Source of the DNA: a virus
Virus record (IMG/VR): IMGVR_UViG_3300008448_000782
Coordinates: 1-21,633 of that record
Reading direction: 5' to 3' (one strand)
DNA: 21,633 nucleotides
Shown: one piece after another, positions 1-8,207 of the stretch
Layout: every line of letters begins with the position of its first letter
Position numbering within the stretch: the first letter of the stretch is position 1
Notes under the pieces: generated by a model
Told to the model about the DNA's origin: nothing
The model's database searches: none
The model's input: only the letters and a program-made list of their open reading frames with translations
Translations under genes and position numbers: made by a program

Positions 1-2
1 GA

Positions 3-2705
3 GCACAGCGTGTAGATAAGTTCGGTAAGGTCTACAACAAACTACGCCCAGCCCAAGGTTTAGGCGAAGATTTGATTGATGGTCTTGACTCACTACTTAA
101 GTTTGAAGTTTTAGCCCGTCTTGGTTACCCAGTCCGTAACGTGACTGAGGGACATATGCGTATCCTCACCACAGCAGGACCTATGGTTATCCTTAACAAG
201 ATTAAGGCTGGCTCACGAAACATTGTCTCTAATGGATTCAAGGGTGCATCACTAGATGACATCTACAACTGGAGCGATAGCGTCAAGTTGAACACTAAGC
301 GTTCTGAGTTGGTTGCAATGCTAGACAATGCAGATGACCCAATCCAGATTCAGCGTGAGATTGACGAAATTGACAAGATGCTTGATGGCACAATCAAGAT
401 TAAGGACCGCTATGGTCTTGGCTTGCGTGAGATTGATGGCGTTAAGTATGAAGATGCTTTGGGTGCTACACCTGAGCGAGCCAGATTTATTCAAGAGAAG
501 TTTATTGCTAACGCAGCGAAGATTGTTGATAACCATTTCAGCGAATCTTCAAAGAAGTTAAAGAACCTATATGAGACAAACGGGGACTTCGTTGTCATCA
601 GAGGTTCAGATGCTATGTGGGAAGATGCTTACTACCGTGTAGTTAATCGTCAAGTCCGTAATAGCAAGTTGACTTCTATCCTGCTACAGAATAAGCCAAG
701 AGAACAACTCATTGATGAAGCAGAGATGTTCCTATTGAAGAACTCTGAGGGTCGTAAGATTCTTAAGAACCTTGCAATGGGTCGTGATGCCCGTGCTATC
801 GCTGAAGCCAATATGCTTAACGTTGAGAACTTGTTCCCATCTTGGGTTAATCCTAAGTTAAAGGACATTGCATCTAAGCGTGCTATTACTCTTGACGATA
901 TCAAGAAGTATTTCGGTACAGATACCACACGTCGTCCTGATGTGAACGCAGCACAGATAGGTGCAGCCAACGGAACAGGCGTTGCTGCCCGTATGTGGGG
1001 TGATTTCCTAGAGGGATTCTATAAAGTAATGGGTGAAATCCCAGAATCTGAATTAGTTCGTAATCCACTCTTTGTTGACCTATATCGCAAGCGTATGGCA
1101 GCATCTGTACAGAATGCTATTGAAACATACCCTGGCAAGGATATTCCACAGGCTTATCTGCGTAAACTAGAAAACTCATCCCGTCAATGGGCAAGAGCAG
1201 AACTACGTCGTACACTTTACGATACATCAGAGCGTGTATCTGCAGCCAAGAGTCTTAAGTATGTGTTCCCCTTCTTCGGAGCATTTGCTGACGTGGCTGA
1301 AAAGTGGGGTCGCATTGTTCTTAATGACCCATCAGTTATCCGTAAACTAGAAACAGTTTATGATTCACCTGACCGCTCAGGTATGGTTGAAGAACGTGAT
1401 GGTATTACATACATTAATCTTCCTGGTGAGTGGGCTAAGCGTCTTACATTAGGTAAAGTTGAGGGACGACCTCTTGCAATTCCTAAGCCATCACTCAATC
1501 TCATCTTCCAAGGTGGTGCTTGGTGGAATCCAGGTGCAGGTTGGTTCGTGCAGTTCCCAGCATCAGCACTATTGAAGGCTATTCCAGACCTAGAACGTAA
1601 TGCTTTAGTTAAGGAAATCCTTCCATACGGTGCAGATGGTACTGGTTGGAAAGATTTAGTTGTTCAATCTGCAGGTGCTCGCAAGATTCTTGCCATCTTT
1701 GATGAAGATGACCCTATGCGTAAGAACTTAACTGTGCTTATTGCAGCAGAAGAGAACCAAAAGTATGACAGCGGTCTTCGTGCTACAGCACCTAGTGCTA
1801 AGGAAATCAATAAGAGAGTACGAGATATCCTTGGTATGGAAGCAGCAGCACGTTTGGTCTTGCCATTTGCAACCAATACACGCTCACCTTACCAGTACTA
1901 CATTGATGAGTACCACCGTCTTCGTGAAGAAGACCCAGTAACTGCTGCTGATAAGTTCTACGACAGGTACGGAGATGACTACTATCTCTTTACAACTAGC
2001 CTATCTAAGAACAACACAGGTATTGGCGCAACTATTGAGGCAGATAAGCGTACAAAGCAACTGTCAGATTTGATTGCAAAGAACCCTGAGTACGGTTGGT
2101 TCCTTGTAGGAGATGCTAACGCAGGTCAATTCTCACCTACTGTTTATCAAAAGCAGCGTGAGATGGCAGTAGCCCCAGGTAGCACACGCAAGTTCCGTGA
2201 GTCTCAAGACCCATACGAGGCTATTAAAGAGACTAATGCCGAAAAGGGTTGGCTTGAGTACAACAAGGTTAATGACTTAATTGAAGCACAGCGTATTGCT
2301 CGTGGTCTTAAGACATTAAACTCAAAGGGTGCTGAAGACCTTAAGCAAATCAAGGAAGAGTTTATTGCTGAGTTGTCTCAGGAGAACCCTGACTGGGCAA
2401 CAGCACGAGGCAAGATTGATACAGGCAAGGTTAACAACTTCTTGAAGTTTGCTAATACTGCAGTCAAGGACCCACGTCTTGCCAATCGTTCCGATATGAA
2501 GAGTATGAAGGAATACTTGGAAGTTCGTGAATTGATTGTAAATGCTTTGTCTCAACGCAAATCAAAGAGTCTTGACAATGAAGGTAACGCTGATATCAAG
2601 GAAATCTGGGATGAGTTCATTGGTGACTTGATTGACCAAGATGTTACATTCAACAAAATCTATACACGCATACTTGAAAATGATGACCTTCGGAAGGGCT
2701 TATAA
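3..2705 (+). CDS. Large virion protein, C-terminal part (5' end outside window)
   Basis: The frame is open from base 3 with no stop, so the gene starts to the left of the window; the TTG at 72 is merely the first start-like codon. At least 901 codons are visible, ending TAA 2703-2705 and sharing one base with the next ATG. The protein is mainly charged and helical, with no membrane segment. Around nt 1258-1320 it has a hydrophobic-aromatic patch (YVFPFFGAF, then a KWGRIVLNDP stretch). Similar 'FPFF...W...nP' patches occur in very large phage proteins of the polyvalent or ejected type. Lying upstream of the scaffold and capsid genes, it is likely an internal or ejected virion protein. That role is inference; no catalytic motif was recognised in the visible part. 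Confidence 0.75.
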   Translation, partial: AQRVDKFGKVYNKLRPAQGLGEDLIDGLDSLLKFEVLARLGYPVRNVTEGHMRILTTAGPMVILNKIKAGSRNIVSNGFKGASLDDIYNWSDSVKLNTKRSELVAMLDNADDPIQIQREIDEIDKMLDGTIKIKDRYGLGLREIDGVKYEDALGATPERARFIQEKFIANAAKIVDNHFSESSKKLKNLYETNGDFVVIRGSDAMWEDAYYRVVNRQVRNSKLTSILLQNKPREQLIDEAEMFLLKNSEGRKILKNLAMGRDARAIAEANMLNVENLFPSWVNPKLKDIASKRAITLDDIKKYFGTDTTRRPDVNAAQIGAANGTGVAARMWGDFLEGFYKVMGEIPESELVRNPLFVDLYRKRMAASVQNAIETYPGKDIPQAYLRKLENSSRQWARAELRRTLYDTSERVSAAKSLKYVFPFFGAFADVAEKWGRIVLNDPSVIRKLETVYDSPDRSGMVEERDGITYINLPGEWAKRLTLGKVEGRPLAIPKPSLNLIFQGGAWWNPGAGWFVQFPASALLKAIPDLERNALVKEILPYGADGTGWKDLVVQSAGARKILAIFDEDDPMRKNLTVLIAAEENQKYDSGLRATAPSAKEINKRVRDILGMEAAARLVLPFATNTRSPYQYYIDEYHRLREEDPVTAADKFYDRYGDDYYLFTTSLSKNNTGIGATIEADKRTKQLSDLIAKNPEYGWFLVGDANAGQFSPTVYQKQREMAVAPGSTRKFRESQDPYEAIKETNAEKGWLEYNKVNDLIEAQRIARGLKTLNSKGAEDLKQIKEEFIAELSQENPDWATARGKIDTGKVNNFLKFANTAVKDPRLANRSDMKSMKEYLEVRELIVNALSQRKSKSLDNEGNADIKEIWDEFIGDLIDQDVTFNKIYTRILENDDLRKGL

Positions 2706-3445
2706 TGAGTGCTGCAGATAAGGCAAAGGCTAAACTTAGTGGCGAATCTAGCGCTGCTACAGGATACGCTCCTGGAACTGTATATCTAGGTTCAGAGGCT
2801 TATGCTGCTAGTACAGTTATGAGTCCTACTGGAACTACATACAACATTCCTGCTGGCAAGTCAGACCGTACCGTTCCTCTTAATGATGCAAAGAAACTTT
2901 ACATCACAGACCCAGCAGTCAAGGCAAAGTGGAATGCAGCGCTAAAGAAGTATGGCTTTGAGACTGACCCAATCAAGGGTCGTATGATGTGGGAGATGGC
3001 AGTAGATGGTGCATCTGACTGGTATCAAACATCTGAAGGTCAGCAGAAGATTACACCTGAGATGTACCTACAATGGTATGCAAAGGAAACTGCACCAAAG
3101 AAGAAAGAGAATCTTCCAAGCCGTCAGGTTTATATGTATGACGAGGCTACAGTCCAGGGCATTATTACAGACACAATCTCTAAAACATTAGGACGTAAGC
3201 CTACAGATAGCGAAAGCAAAGACTTTTATACAGCAATTCAGAAGATGATTGAAGAGGGAACTGTTACAACTAACAAGACCCGCATCAATCCTGAGACTGG
3301 CTTGAAGGAAAGTTACTCAGTTACTGAGCCAGGGTTTAGTCGTGAAAAGGCAGAAGCATTTATCCAGAGCAAGATTACTGGAACAGAAGACTACGAAGAG
3401 AAGAAGAGTCTTGACTTCGTTGACTTCATCCGAGGAATCAGGTAG
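2705..3445 (+). CDS. Phage virion-associated hypothetical protein (246 aa)
   Basis: A 246-aa soluble protein whose ATG overlaps the TAA of the upstream gene (TAATG), so translation is probably coupled. The N-terminal 50 residues are Ala/Ser/Gly/Thr-rich and likely flexible. Residues 60-130 contain a helical Trp/Tyr-containing segment, and residues 145-185 a helical stretch with LGRKPTDSE. The acidic/basic C-terminus ends in DFVDFIRGIR. There is no signal peptide or membrane segment. I do not recognise a named family. Position between a giant virion protein and two more large soluble proteins, all before the scaffold, suggests a minor internal head or ejection component; this is inference from context. 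Confidence 0.7.
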   Translation: MSAADKAKAKLSGESSAATGYAPGTVYLGSEAYAASTVMSPTGTTYNIPAGKSDRTVPLNDAKKLYITDPAVKAKWNAALKKYGFETDPIKGRMMWEMAVDGASDWYQTSEGQQKITPEMYLQWYAKETAPKKKENLPSRQVYMYDEATVQGIITDTISKTLGRKPTDSESKDFYTAIQKMIEEGTVTTNKTRINPETGLKESYSVTEPGFSREKAEAFIQSKITGTEDYEEKKSLDFVDFIRGIR

Positions 3446-3453
3446 GAAGTATA

Positions 3454-4449
3454 GTGGCTGACACAAAAGAACAGATTGCATACGACCAGGAACTTGCTTC
3501 TCTCAACCAGATGAAGGGCATCCCTTCACTTAAGGTTGCCTATGATGCTGCTCTTGCTGCATTCAATAAGAAATATCCTAATGGTCGTCCAGGTACATCA
3601 TCATCAACTGGTGCCAAAGCAGCATCATCAAAGGGATTAACACAGGCTCTTATTGATAGCCGTCCTGATGATGTTAACTTACGTCTTGCGTGGGAAGCAT
3701 TCCTTGCAGATAACCTTACTGACGCAGAGCGTTACTGGCGTTCAAGTAAGTACTTCACAGAAGTATCTGACTTATCACAGTCACGAGGCGAAACCAAGTT
3801 AGGTCGCCCAGGGGTATACGCACAAGACCTTTCCAAGTATCGCGCTGCTCAGCGTGTGCGTTTGGCTCAGTCTGGAATTACATTAAGTGAAGCGCTATTC
3901 AATACAGTAACCGAAGATGCTTACCTTGGCGGATTGTCTGACCAAGAACTAGATGTCAAGGCATTGGCTGCATTCCAGGGAAAAATTGGTGGCAACACCC
4001 TTTCTCAGGTTAACTCACTTAAGTCATATGCAAACTCATTCGGTATGCAGTACGACCAAAATACTTTTGATACTTACTCACGAGATATCTTTGCTGGATT
4101 GACAACAGTTGCAGATGTCCAAGAGAAGATTCGTATGGATGCTGCTAGCACATATCCAGTCTACAAAGACCAGATTGATAAGGGCGTAAGCCTTGATGCT
4201 TTGGCTTCTGCCTACAAGTCTTCTATGGCTAACATCCTTGAGAAGGACCCAGACTCAATCGGATACAACGACCCTATCTTGCGTCGTGCTTTGCAGTACA
4301 TAGGTCCAGATGGCAAGCCATCAGTCAAACCACTATGGCAGTTTGAAAAAGAACTACGCAGCACTCCTGAATGGGAATACACAAATAATGCACGAGACAC
4401 AATTGACTCGTTATCACTTAAAGTTCTTCGTGATTGGGGGCTAGCCTAA
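3454..4449 (+). CDS. Phage virion-associated helical protein (331 aa)
   Basis: Starts with GTG at 3454, preceded by an AGGAAG Shine-Dalgarno at 3444-3449, and ends by overlapping the next ATG (TAATG at 4447-4451). Residues 45-60 are a low-complexity Ser/Ala linker. Residues 165-270 form a helical domain (about YANSFGMQY to NILEKDPDS) reminiscent of a segment in the next gene (about 320-410), in which a 'Y..fGl' motif is followed by a spaced helical region. The C-terminus (PLWQFEKELRSTPEW to WGLA) looks like a conserved end seen in actinophage proteins. No enzyme motif or membrane segment is visible. A structural or ejected internal protein is likely, with low certainty on exact role. Confidence 0.72.
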   Translation: MADTKEQIAYDQELASLNQMKGIPSLKVAYDAALAAFNKKYPNGRPGTSSSTGAKAASSKGLTQALIDSRPDDVNLRLAWEAFLADNLTDAERYWRSSKYFTEVSDLSQSRGETKLGRPGVYAQDLSKYRAAQRVRLAQSGITLSEALFNTVTEDAYLGGLSDQELDVKALAAFQGKIGGNTLSQVNSLKSYANSFGMQYDQNTFDTYSRDIFAGLTTVADVQEKIRMDAASTYPVYKDQIDKGVSLDALASAYKSSMANILEKDPDSIGYNDPILRRALQYIGPDGKPSVKPLWQFEKELRSTPEWEYTNNARDTIDSLSLKVLRDWGLA

Positions 4450-6035
4450 TGGCATACACAGCAGCACAATGGGCTAGATTACAGGCTGGGCTACCACCAG
4501 AGGACAAGACTTCATACGCAGAATATCTTGCGTCGCTTAATCAGAAAGACCCATCTGATGTAAAACTTTCTGCACAGGCTGCAGCAGCAACACCAGCAAC
4601 AGCCTCTCAATCAAATGATGCAGCCCGTGCTGCTCTAATGAGACTTACATCTGGCGCAACACTAACTGATGCTGAGAAAAAGTTATTAAATATTTCAACA
4701 ACACCTGCACCAGCAGCGACACCAACTGCTAAGACTGTAACAGGAACATCTTACAAGGGAACTGGCGCTAATAGAATTAAGGTAACATCTTATTCTGATG
4801 GCTCAACATCTGAAGAACCAGCACCAGTTGATGTAGTTGTTACCAGTAATCTTCCAGCAGGATTTACTGCAGGGGCATTTCCAAAGGAATTAGAAAAGTT
4901 CTTTGGTGCAGCATCTGCTTATCCTGGATATAAGATTGATTCTTTCACAGACAAAGATGGAAAGGTTTACTACCAACTATCTGTTGCTACTGGACCTAAT
5001 TCATCTCAGACATTCGGTGCTAGATTTGCCAAAGATGCAGCAGGTGGATGGACGACATACAGTTCAACAACACCTACAGCCACAAATACATCATCTACAA
5101 ATGGCGCAACATCTGATGAGATTGCAAATCTTAAGGCACAACTTGCTTCACTTCAGAATCAAAACACAGCAGCAGCAAATATTGCAGCAGCCAACGCAGC
5201 CAAAGAAACAGAGTCTAAGCGCCAGTCAGTTATTGCAGTTCTTACTGACCGCTTTAATAAGTATGGCTTGAGTTCACTAGTAACAAAGATTCGTGACCTA
5301 GCAGTAGATGGAGCAACAGAGGCTACTATTACTCTTGCTCTTCAGGAGACACCTGAGTATCAGCAACGCTTTGCTGCTAACTCAGAACGTCTTAAGAAGA
5401 ATCTTCAGGTGCTTACACCTGCAGAGTATCTCAACCTAGAAGACGGATACCGTCAGGTTCTACGAGCATACGGACTTAAGCAGTTTGACACAGATGAGTA
5501 TGTCCGTCAGTTTATTTCTAATGACGTATCAGCAGCAGAACTATCTGACCGCGTAGTAACAGCAGTACAGCGTGTACAGAATGCTGACCCATCAGTATCA
5601 AAGCAGTTGCGTGACTACTACGGTATCGGCAATACTGACCTTGTTGCATATGTTCTTGACCCTAACCAGCAACTACCTAAGATTCAACGTCAGGTTGCAG
5701 CAGCAGAGATTGGTGCAGCAGCAGCGGTACAGGGAATCACAGCAGGAGTATCTGTTGCAGAACAACTTGCTGCACAAGGAGTCACACAGGCTGAGGCTCG
5801 TAAGGGTTATGCGACTATCGCAGACATCCTGCCTACAGCAGAGAAACTTTCAGCAATCTATGGTGGAGTTGAAGCAGGTTACGGACTTGGCGAAGCAGAG
5901 CAAGAAGTATTTAATTCTCTTGCAGAAGCACAGCGCAAGCGTGAACGCTTAACATCACGAGAGATTGCAGCATTTAGTGGGCGAACAGGTATTGCCCGCA
6001 CAGGTCTGACCCAGACAACACAGGGTCAATTCTAA
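4449..6035 (+). CDS. Conserved phage internal/structural protein (528 aa)
   Basis: I choose ATG 4449, coupled to the preceding TAA, rather than a TTG 15 bases upstream that would run into the previous gene without its own ribosome site. Residues 40-225 are Ala/Thr/Ser-rich with a central beta-like part. Residues 222-260 are a predicted coiled coil (IANLKAQLASLQNQN). Residues 260-528 form a conserved helical region with recognisable stretches: LTPAEYL, YRQVLRAYGL, NDVSAAELSDRV, LDPNQQLPKIQRQVAAAEIG and a GRTG motif near the end. That C-terminal half resembles proteins common in actinophage structural operons, from my recall of the family. With the two preceding genes it probably forms an internal virion or DNA-ejection set. 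No tape-measure-like length or membrane segments were seen. Confidence 0.78.
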   Translation: MAYTAAQWARLQAGLPPEDKTSYAEYLASLNQKDPSDVKLSAQAAAATPATASQSNDAARAALMRLTSGATLTDAEKKLLNISTTPAPAATPTAKTVTGTSYKGTGANRIKVTSYSDGSTSEEPAPVDVVVTSNLPAGFTAGAFPKELEKFFGAASAYPGYKIDSFTDKDGKVYYQLSVATGPNSSQTFGARFAKDAAGGWTTYSSTTPTATNTSSTNGATSDEIANLKAQLASLQNQNTAAANIAAANAAKETESKRQSVIAVLTDRFNKYGLSSLVTKIRDLAVDGATEATITLALQETPEYQQRFAANSERLKKNLQVLTPAEYLNLEDGYRQVLRAYGLKQFDTDEYVRQFISNDVSAAELSDRVVTAVQRVQNADPSVSKQLRDYYGIGNTDLVAYVLDPNQQLPKIQRQVAAAEIGAAAAVQGITAGVSVAEQLAAQGVTQAEARKGYATIADILPTAEKLSAIYGGVEAGYGLGEAEQEVFNSLAEAQRKRERLTSREIAAFSGRTGIARTGLTQTTQGQF

Positions 6036-6155
6036 GAATCCTTGACGGACTTACCAGCACCGTCAGGCGTATAAGACTGGAAGCAGAAGCCGACCTACTC
6101 CCCCTAGTAGCAATCGTGGTCTGCGAACTAACAACGAATAGAAAGGGTGGTTGCT
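6036..6155 (+). other. Structured intergenic leader before scaffold gene
   Basis: About 120 bp without an acceptable gene. It holds a hairpin at 6040-6067 (GACGG/CCGTC core, extended by CCT/AGG around one bulged T, 11-nt loop). A second weaker hairpin follows near 6096-6125 (CTACT/AGTAG nested in GACC/GGTC). One frame (6046-6141) is open for 31 Arg/Ser-rich codons but has no ATG, GTG or TTG. A TATAAG lies at 6070-6075, with a TTGACG 22 bp upstream, too far for a normal promoter spacer. The region could be an RNA processing or attenuation site between the internal protein genes and the head genes. Confidence 0.5.
6141..6147 (+). promoter_or_regulatory. Ribosome binding site deciding scaffold start
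   Basis: GAAAGGG lies 8 bases before ATG 6156. A GTG at 6147, three codons upstream and in frame, would overlap this site, so ATG 6156 is preferred. Confidence 0.6.
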
Positions 6156-6626
6156 ATGAGCAACAACAATTACTGGGATGAAGACGACGACGACCTAGAT
6201 ATGGATTCCACAGCCGAAGGCGGAGACTTAGTTAAAAAACTAAGAAAAGCCAAGCGTGCTGATGAGAAGCGTATTAAGGAACTTACCGAGCAACTTGAGA
6301 CATTTACCAAGTCGCAGCGTGAAAGCACCGTCAAGCAAATCCTGGAGAAAAAGGGAGTTAATCAGAAGGCTGCACGCCTTATCCTAAAAGACTTGGAAGG
6401 CGACTTCTCAGAAGATTCAGTTTCAAACTGGCTTGATGATAACGCTGACCTCTTTGGTTTACAGGTGCAGGACACTCAGAAAGAACAAAATCTTTCAACA
6501 TTGCGTCAACAGGACACAATTGCACAGAGTGCCATAACTCCCGATAGAGCAGAAGACTTTGAGTTGCGTCTGAACAATGCTGGCAGCACAGAAGACATCA
6601 TTGACTTGCTCCGTTCGCAGCAGTAA
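6156..6626 (+). CDS. Capsid scaffolding protein
   Basis: A 156-aa acidic protein immediately before the major capsid gene, the usual place of a phage scaffold. The N-terminus is strongly acidic (WDEDDDDLDMD, residues 7-17). Residues 24-60 form a Lys/Glu-rich coiled coil. Residues 60-105 carry a helical part with VNQKAARLILKDLEGDF and NWLDDNADLFGL, a pattern I associate with actinophage scaffolds. The C-terminus is a short helix. Scaffolds assemble with coat subunits into the procapsid and leave before or during DNA packaging. Size, charge, coiled coil and position all agree; direct sequence identity to a named scaffold was not tested. Confidence 0.82.
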   Translation: MSNNNYWDEDDDDLDMDSTAEGGDLVKKLRKAKRADEKRIKELTEQLETFTKSQRESTVKQILEKKGVNQKAARLILKDLEGDFSEDSVSNWLDDNADLFGLQVQDTQKEQNLSTLRQQDTIAQSAITPDRAEDFELRLNNAGSTEDIIDLLRSQQ

Positions 6627-6646
6627 TTATCCGTTCATAGTCACTT

Positions 6647-6654
6647 GGAGGTGA
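6647..6654 (+). promoter_or_regulatory. Very strong ribosome binding site of capsid gene
   Basis: GGAGGTGA is a full match to the 16S rRNA anti-Shine-Dalgarno core, 7 bases before ATG 6662. It is the best ribosome site in the window, fitting the need for hundreds of capsid copies. Confidence 0.85.
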
Positions 6655-6661
6655 CCAAACA

Positions 6662-7864
6662 ATGTCCAACCAATATACAGATACCTCTAGCACCTCGCTA
6701 GGCGGTACAGTAGGTGGCGCTGGTCTCGTACAGAAGGCGTATGACCGCCTTCTAGAGTTTGCTCTCCGTTCAGAACCACTAATTCGTTCTGTCGCAGATA
6801 AGCGTCCAGCACGCCAAGCATTCCCAGGACAAACAGTTGTCCTACAGAAGTGGGTTGACCTTGACCAGTCAACATCAGCACTTACAGAAACAGTTGACCC
6901 AGATGCAGTTGCATTGTCAACACCAACAACAGTTACAGTAACTCTTCAGGAGTTCGGTAACTCTGTTCTTGTAACTCGTGCTCTACAGTTATTCTCACTC
7001 GCAGACGTTGACCCAGGTATTGCAAACATCATTGCTTACAATGCTGCAGACTCAATTGACGCAGTAGCAATGACAACACTACGCTCAGGTTCAAACAACA
7101 TCTACGCAGGTAACGCAACAGCAGTTGCAAACGTAGATGCAGCAGACACAATTGACTCAGCAGACATCCGTCGTGCTGTAGCAAAGTTGCGTGCTAACAA
7201 GGCTAAGGCTCGTCGTGGCACAGCATACTGGGCTGGAATCCACCCAGAAGTTTCACACGACCTTCGTGCAGAGACAGGCAATATGGGCTGGAACTTCGTT
7301 CACGCTCAGACAACACCATCTGTTGACAAGATTTGGGCTGGCGAAATCGGACAGTACGAAGGCGCATTCTTCGTAGAGTCTCCACGTCTTTACTCAAGCA
7401 AGTCAGGTGCAGACCAGACAGCGCTAACAACAACAGCAGTAACAGTTGCAGGAACATCAGCAGGATTCACATTCGGCGTTGCTTCATCATCTGTTATCGC
7501 ATCTCGTGCAGAAGTTGGCGACAAGATTGCAGGAACAGGTATCGCTTCAGGCGCACTTATTTCTGACATCTCAACAACAGGTTCAACAACAACAATTACT
7601 GTATCTATTGCTAACACAGCAGCAGTTACAGCAACAACAACTGTAACTGTAACCCCAGTAACTCGTGTCTTTGACACAATCCTCTGCGGTTCACAGGCTA
7701 TGGCTGAGGCAGTTGCTGAAGAGCCACACGTCGTTATCGGTAACGTTACAGATAAGTTGATGCGCTTCCGCCCAATGGGTTGGTACGGCGTACTTGGCTT
7801 CGCTGTATACCGTGATGAGGCTCTATACCGAATCACATCAGGTTCATCAATCGCTGCTCTCTAA
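6662..7864 (+). CDS. Major capsid protein with inserted beta-rich domain
   Basis: A 400-aa protein following the scaffold and a near-perfect ribosome site. Residues 20-245 have the pattern of HK97-fold coat proteins of the N4-gp56/P22-like kind: LVQKAYDRLLEFALRSEPLIR, then VVLQKWVDLD, VTVTLQEFGNSVLVTRAL, and a later HPEVSHDLRAETG segment. After residue 332 the core resumes with TRVFDTILCGSQAMAEAV, and ends with DKLMRFRPMGWYGVLGFAVYRDEALYRI, a typical coat-protein end. Residues about 249-332 are different: Thr/Ser/Val/Ala-rich, with VGDKIAGTGIASGALISDI, as in small beta-sandwich add-on domains of phage tail proteins. The insert is probably exposed on the capsid surface. Coat assignment is strong; the exact fold subclass is inferred. 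Confidence 0.9.
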   Translation: MSNQYTDTSSTSLGGTVGGAGLVQKAYDRLLEFALRSEPLIRSVADKRPARQAFPGQTVVLQKWVDLDQSTSALTETVDPDAVALSTPTTVTVTLQEFGNSVLVTRALQLFSLADVDPGIANIIAYNAADSIDAVAMTTLRSGSNNIYAGNATAVANVDAADTIDSADIRRAVAKLRANKAKARRGTAYWAGIHPEVSHDLRAETGNMGWNFVHAQTTPSVDKIWAGEIGQYEGAFFVESPRLYSSKSGADQTALTTTAVTVAGTSAGFTFGVASSSVIASRAEVGDKIAGTGIASGALISDISTTGSTTTITVSIANTAAVTATTTVTVTPVTRVFDTILCGSQAMAEAVAEEPHVVIGNVTDKLMRFRPMGWYGVLGFAVYRDEALYRITSGSSIAAL

Positions 7865-7881
7865 TTGAGTTGATTGACTGT

Positions 7882-7903
7882 AGGGCTAGGGAAACCTAGC
7901 CTT
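7882..7903 (+). terminator. GAAA-loop hairpin after capsid gene
   Basis: GGCTAGG (7884-7890) and CCTAGCC (7895-7901) pair perfectly around a GAAA tetraloop, extendable by two weaker pairs. Only a short TT follows, so it is probably a partial terminator or an mRNA-stabilising 3' end rather than a full stop. Confidence 0.6.
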
Positions 7904-7928
7904 ATGGTGAGTTCACTAAGGAGGACTA

Positions 7929-8201
7929 ATGGCTAACTGGACTTTTACAACACCAACAGTATTAGAAGGACCAATTGGCGAAGGTCGCTTATTTGACTTC
8001 TATCGTCAGGACAGAGGCGTAACAATTGTTATGCAACCTTCTGGAACTTATAAGCAAATTCGTTATCCAATGGATGAAGACCTTGCCCAATATCCACAAG
8101 TCTACAGAGGTGGCTATAACCACACAGTAGATGATGCAACAAAGGCAGCACTTATTGCTGGCAATGTAGGAATAACAGAAGCAAACTTCGTAGAACAGTA
8201 G
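7929..8201 (+). CDS. Conserved small phage protein (90 aa), possible head completion/decoration
   Basis: A 90-aa protein with a strong AAGGAGG site at 7918-7924, the first gene after the capsid hairpin. Sequence features are an N-terminal ANWTFTTPTV stretch, a central beta-like part (RGVTIVMQPSGTYKQIRYP), then DEDLAQYPQVYRGG and an N-terminally capped helix VDDATKAALIAG. Proteins of this pattern sit directly behind the capsid gene in many actinophages, as far as I recall. No enzyme motif or membrane segment is present. Its good ribosome site and place suggest a virion component made in quantity, such as a decoration or head-completion protein, but function is unknown. Confidence 0.75.
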   Translation: MANWTFTTPTVLEGPIGEGRLFDFYRQDRGVTIVMQPSGTYKQIRYPMDEDLAQYPQVYRGGYNHTVDDATKAALIAGNVGITEANFVEQ

Positions 8202-8207
8202 GGGACA

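Noticed and set aside
4434-4448. TTG start for the 528-aa protein
   Set aside because: ATG 4449 fits the TAATG coupling used throughout the operon.
4903-5271. 122-codon + strand frame inside the 528-aa gene
   Set aside because: Gln/Leu/His-rich shift of Ala/Thr-rich codons; the main frame has conserved domains.
6042-6075. TTGACG...TATAAG as a promoter for the head genes
   Set aside because: The spacer is 22 bp, outside the normal 16-18 bp, and TTGACG is part of a hairpin stem.
6147-6155. GTG start three codons upstream for the scaffold
   Set aside because: It would lie on the ribosome site itself; ATG 6156 has proper spacing.
7390-7836. 148-codon minus-strand frame in the capsid gene
   Set aside because: Opposite-strand shadow of a clear capsid protein; Val/Ala-rich with no ribosome site.
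7874-7908. TTGACT...TATGGT as a promoter behind the capsid gene
   Set aside because: 23-bp spacer and a poor -10; the hairpin and ribosome site explain the gap.
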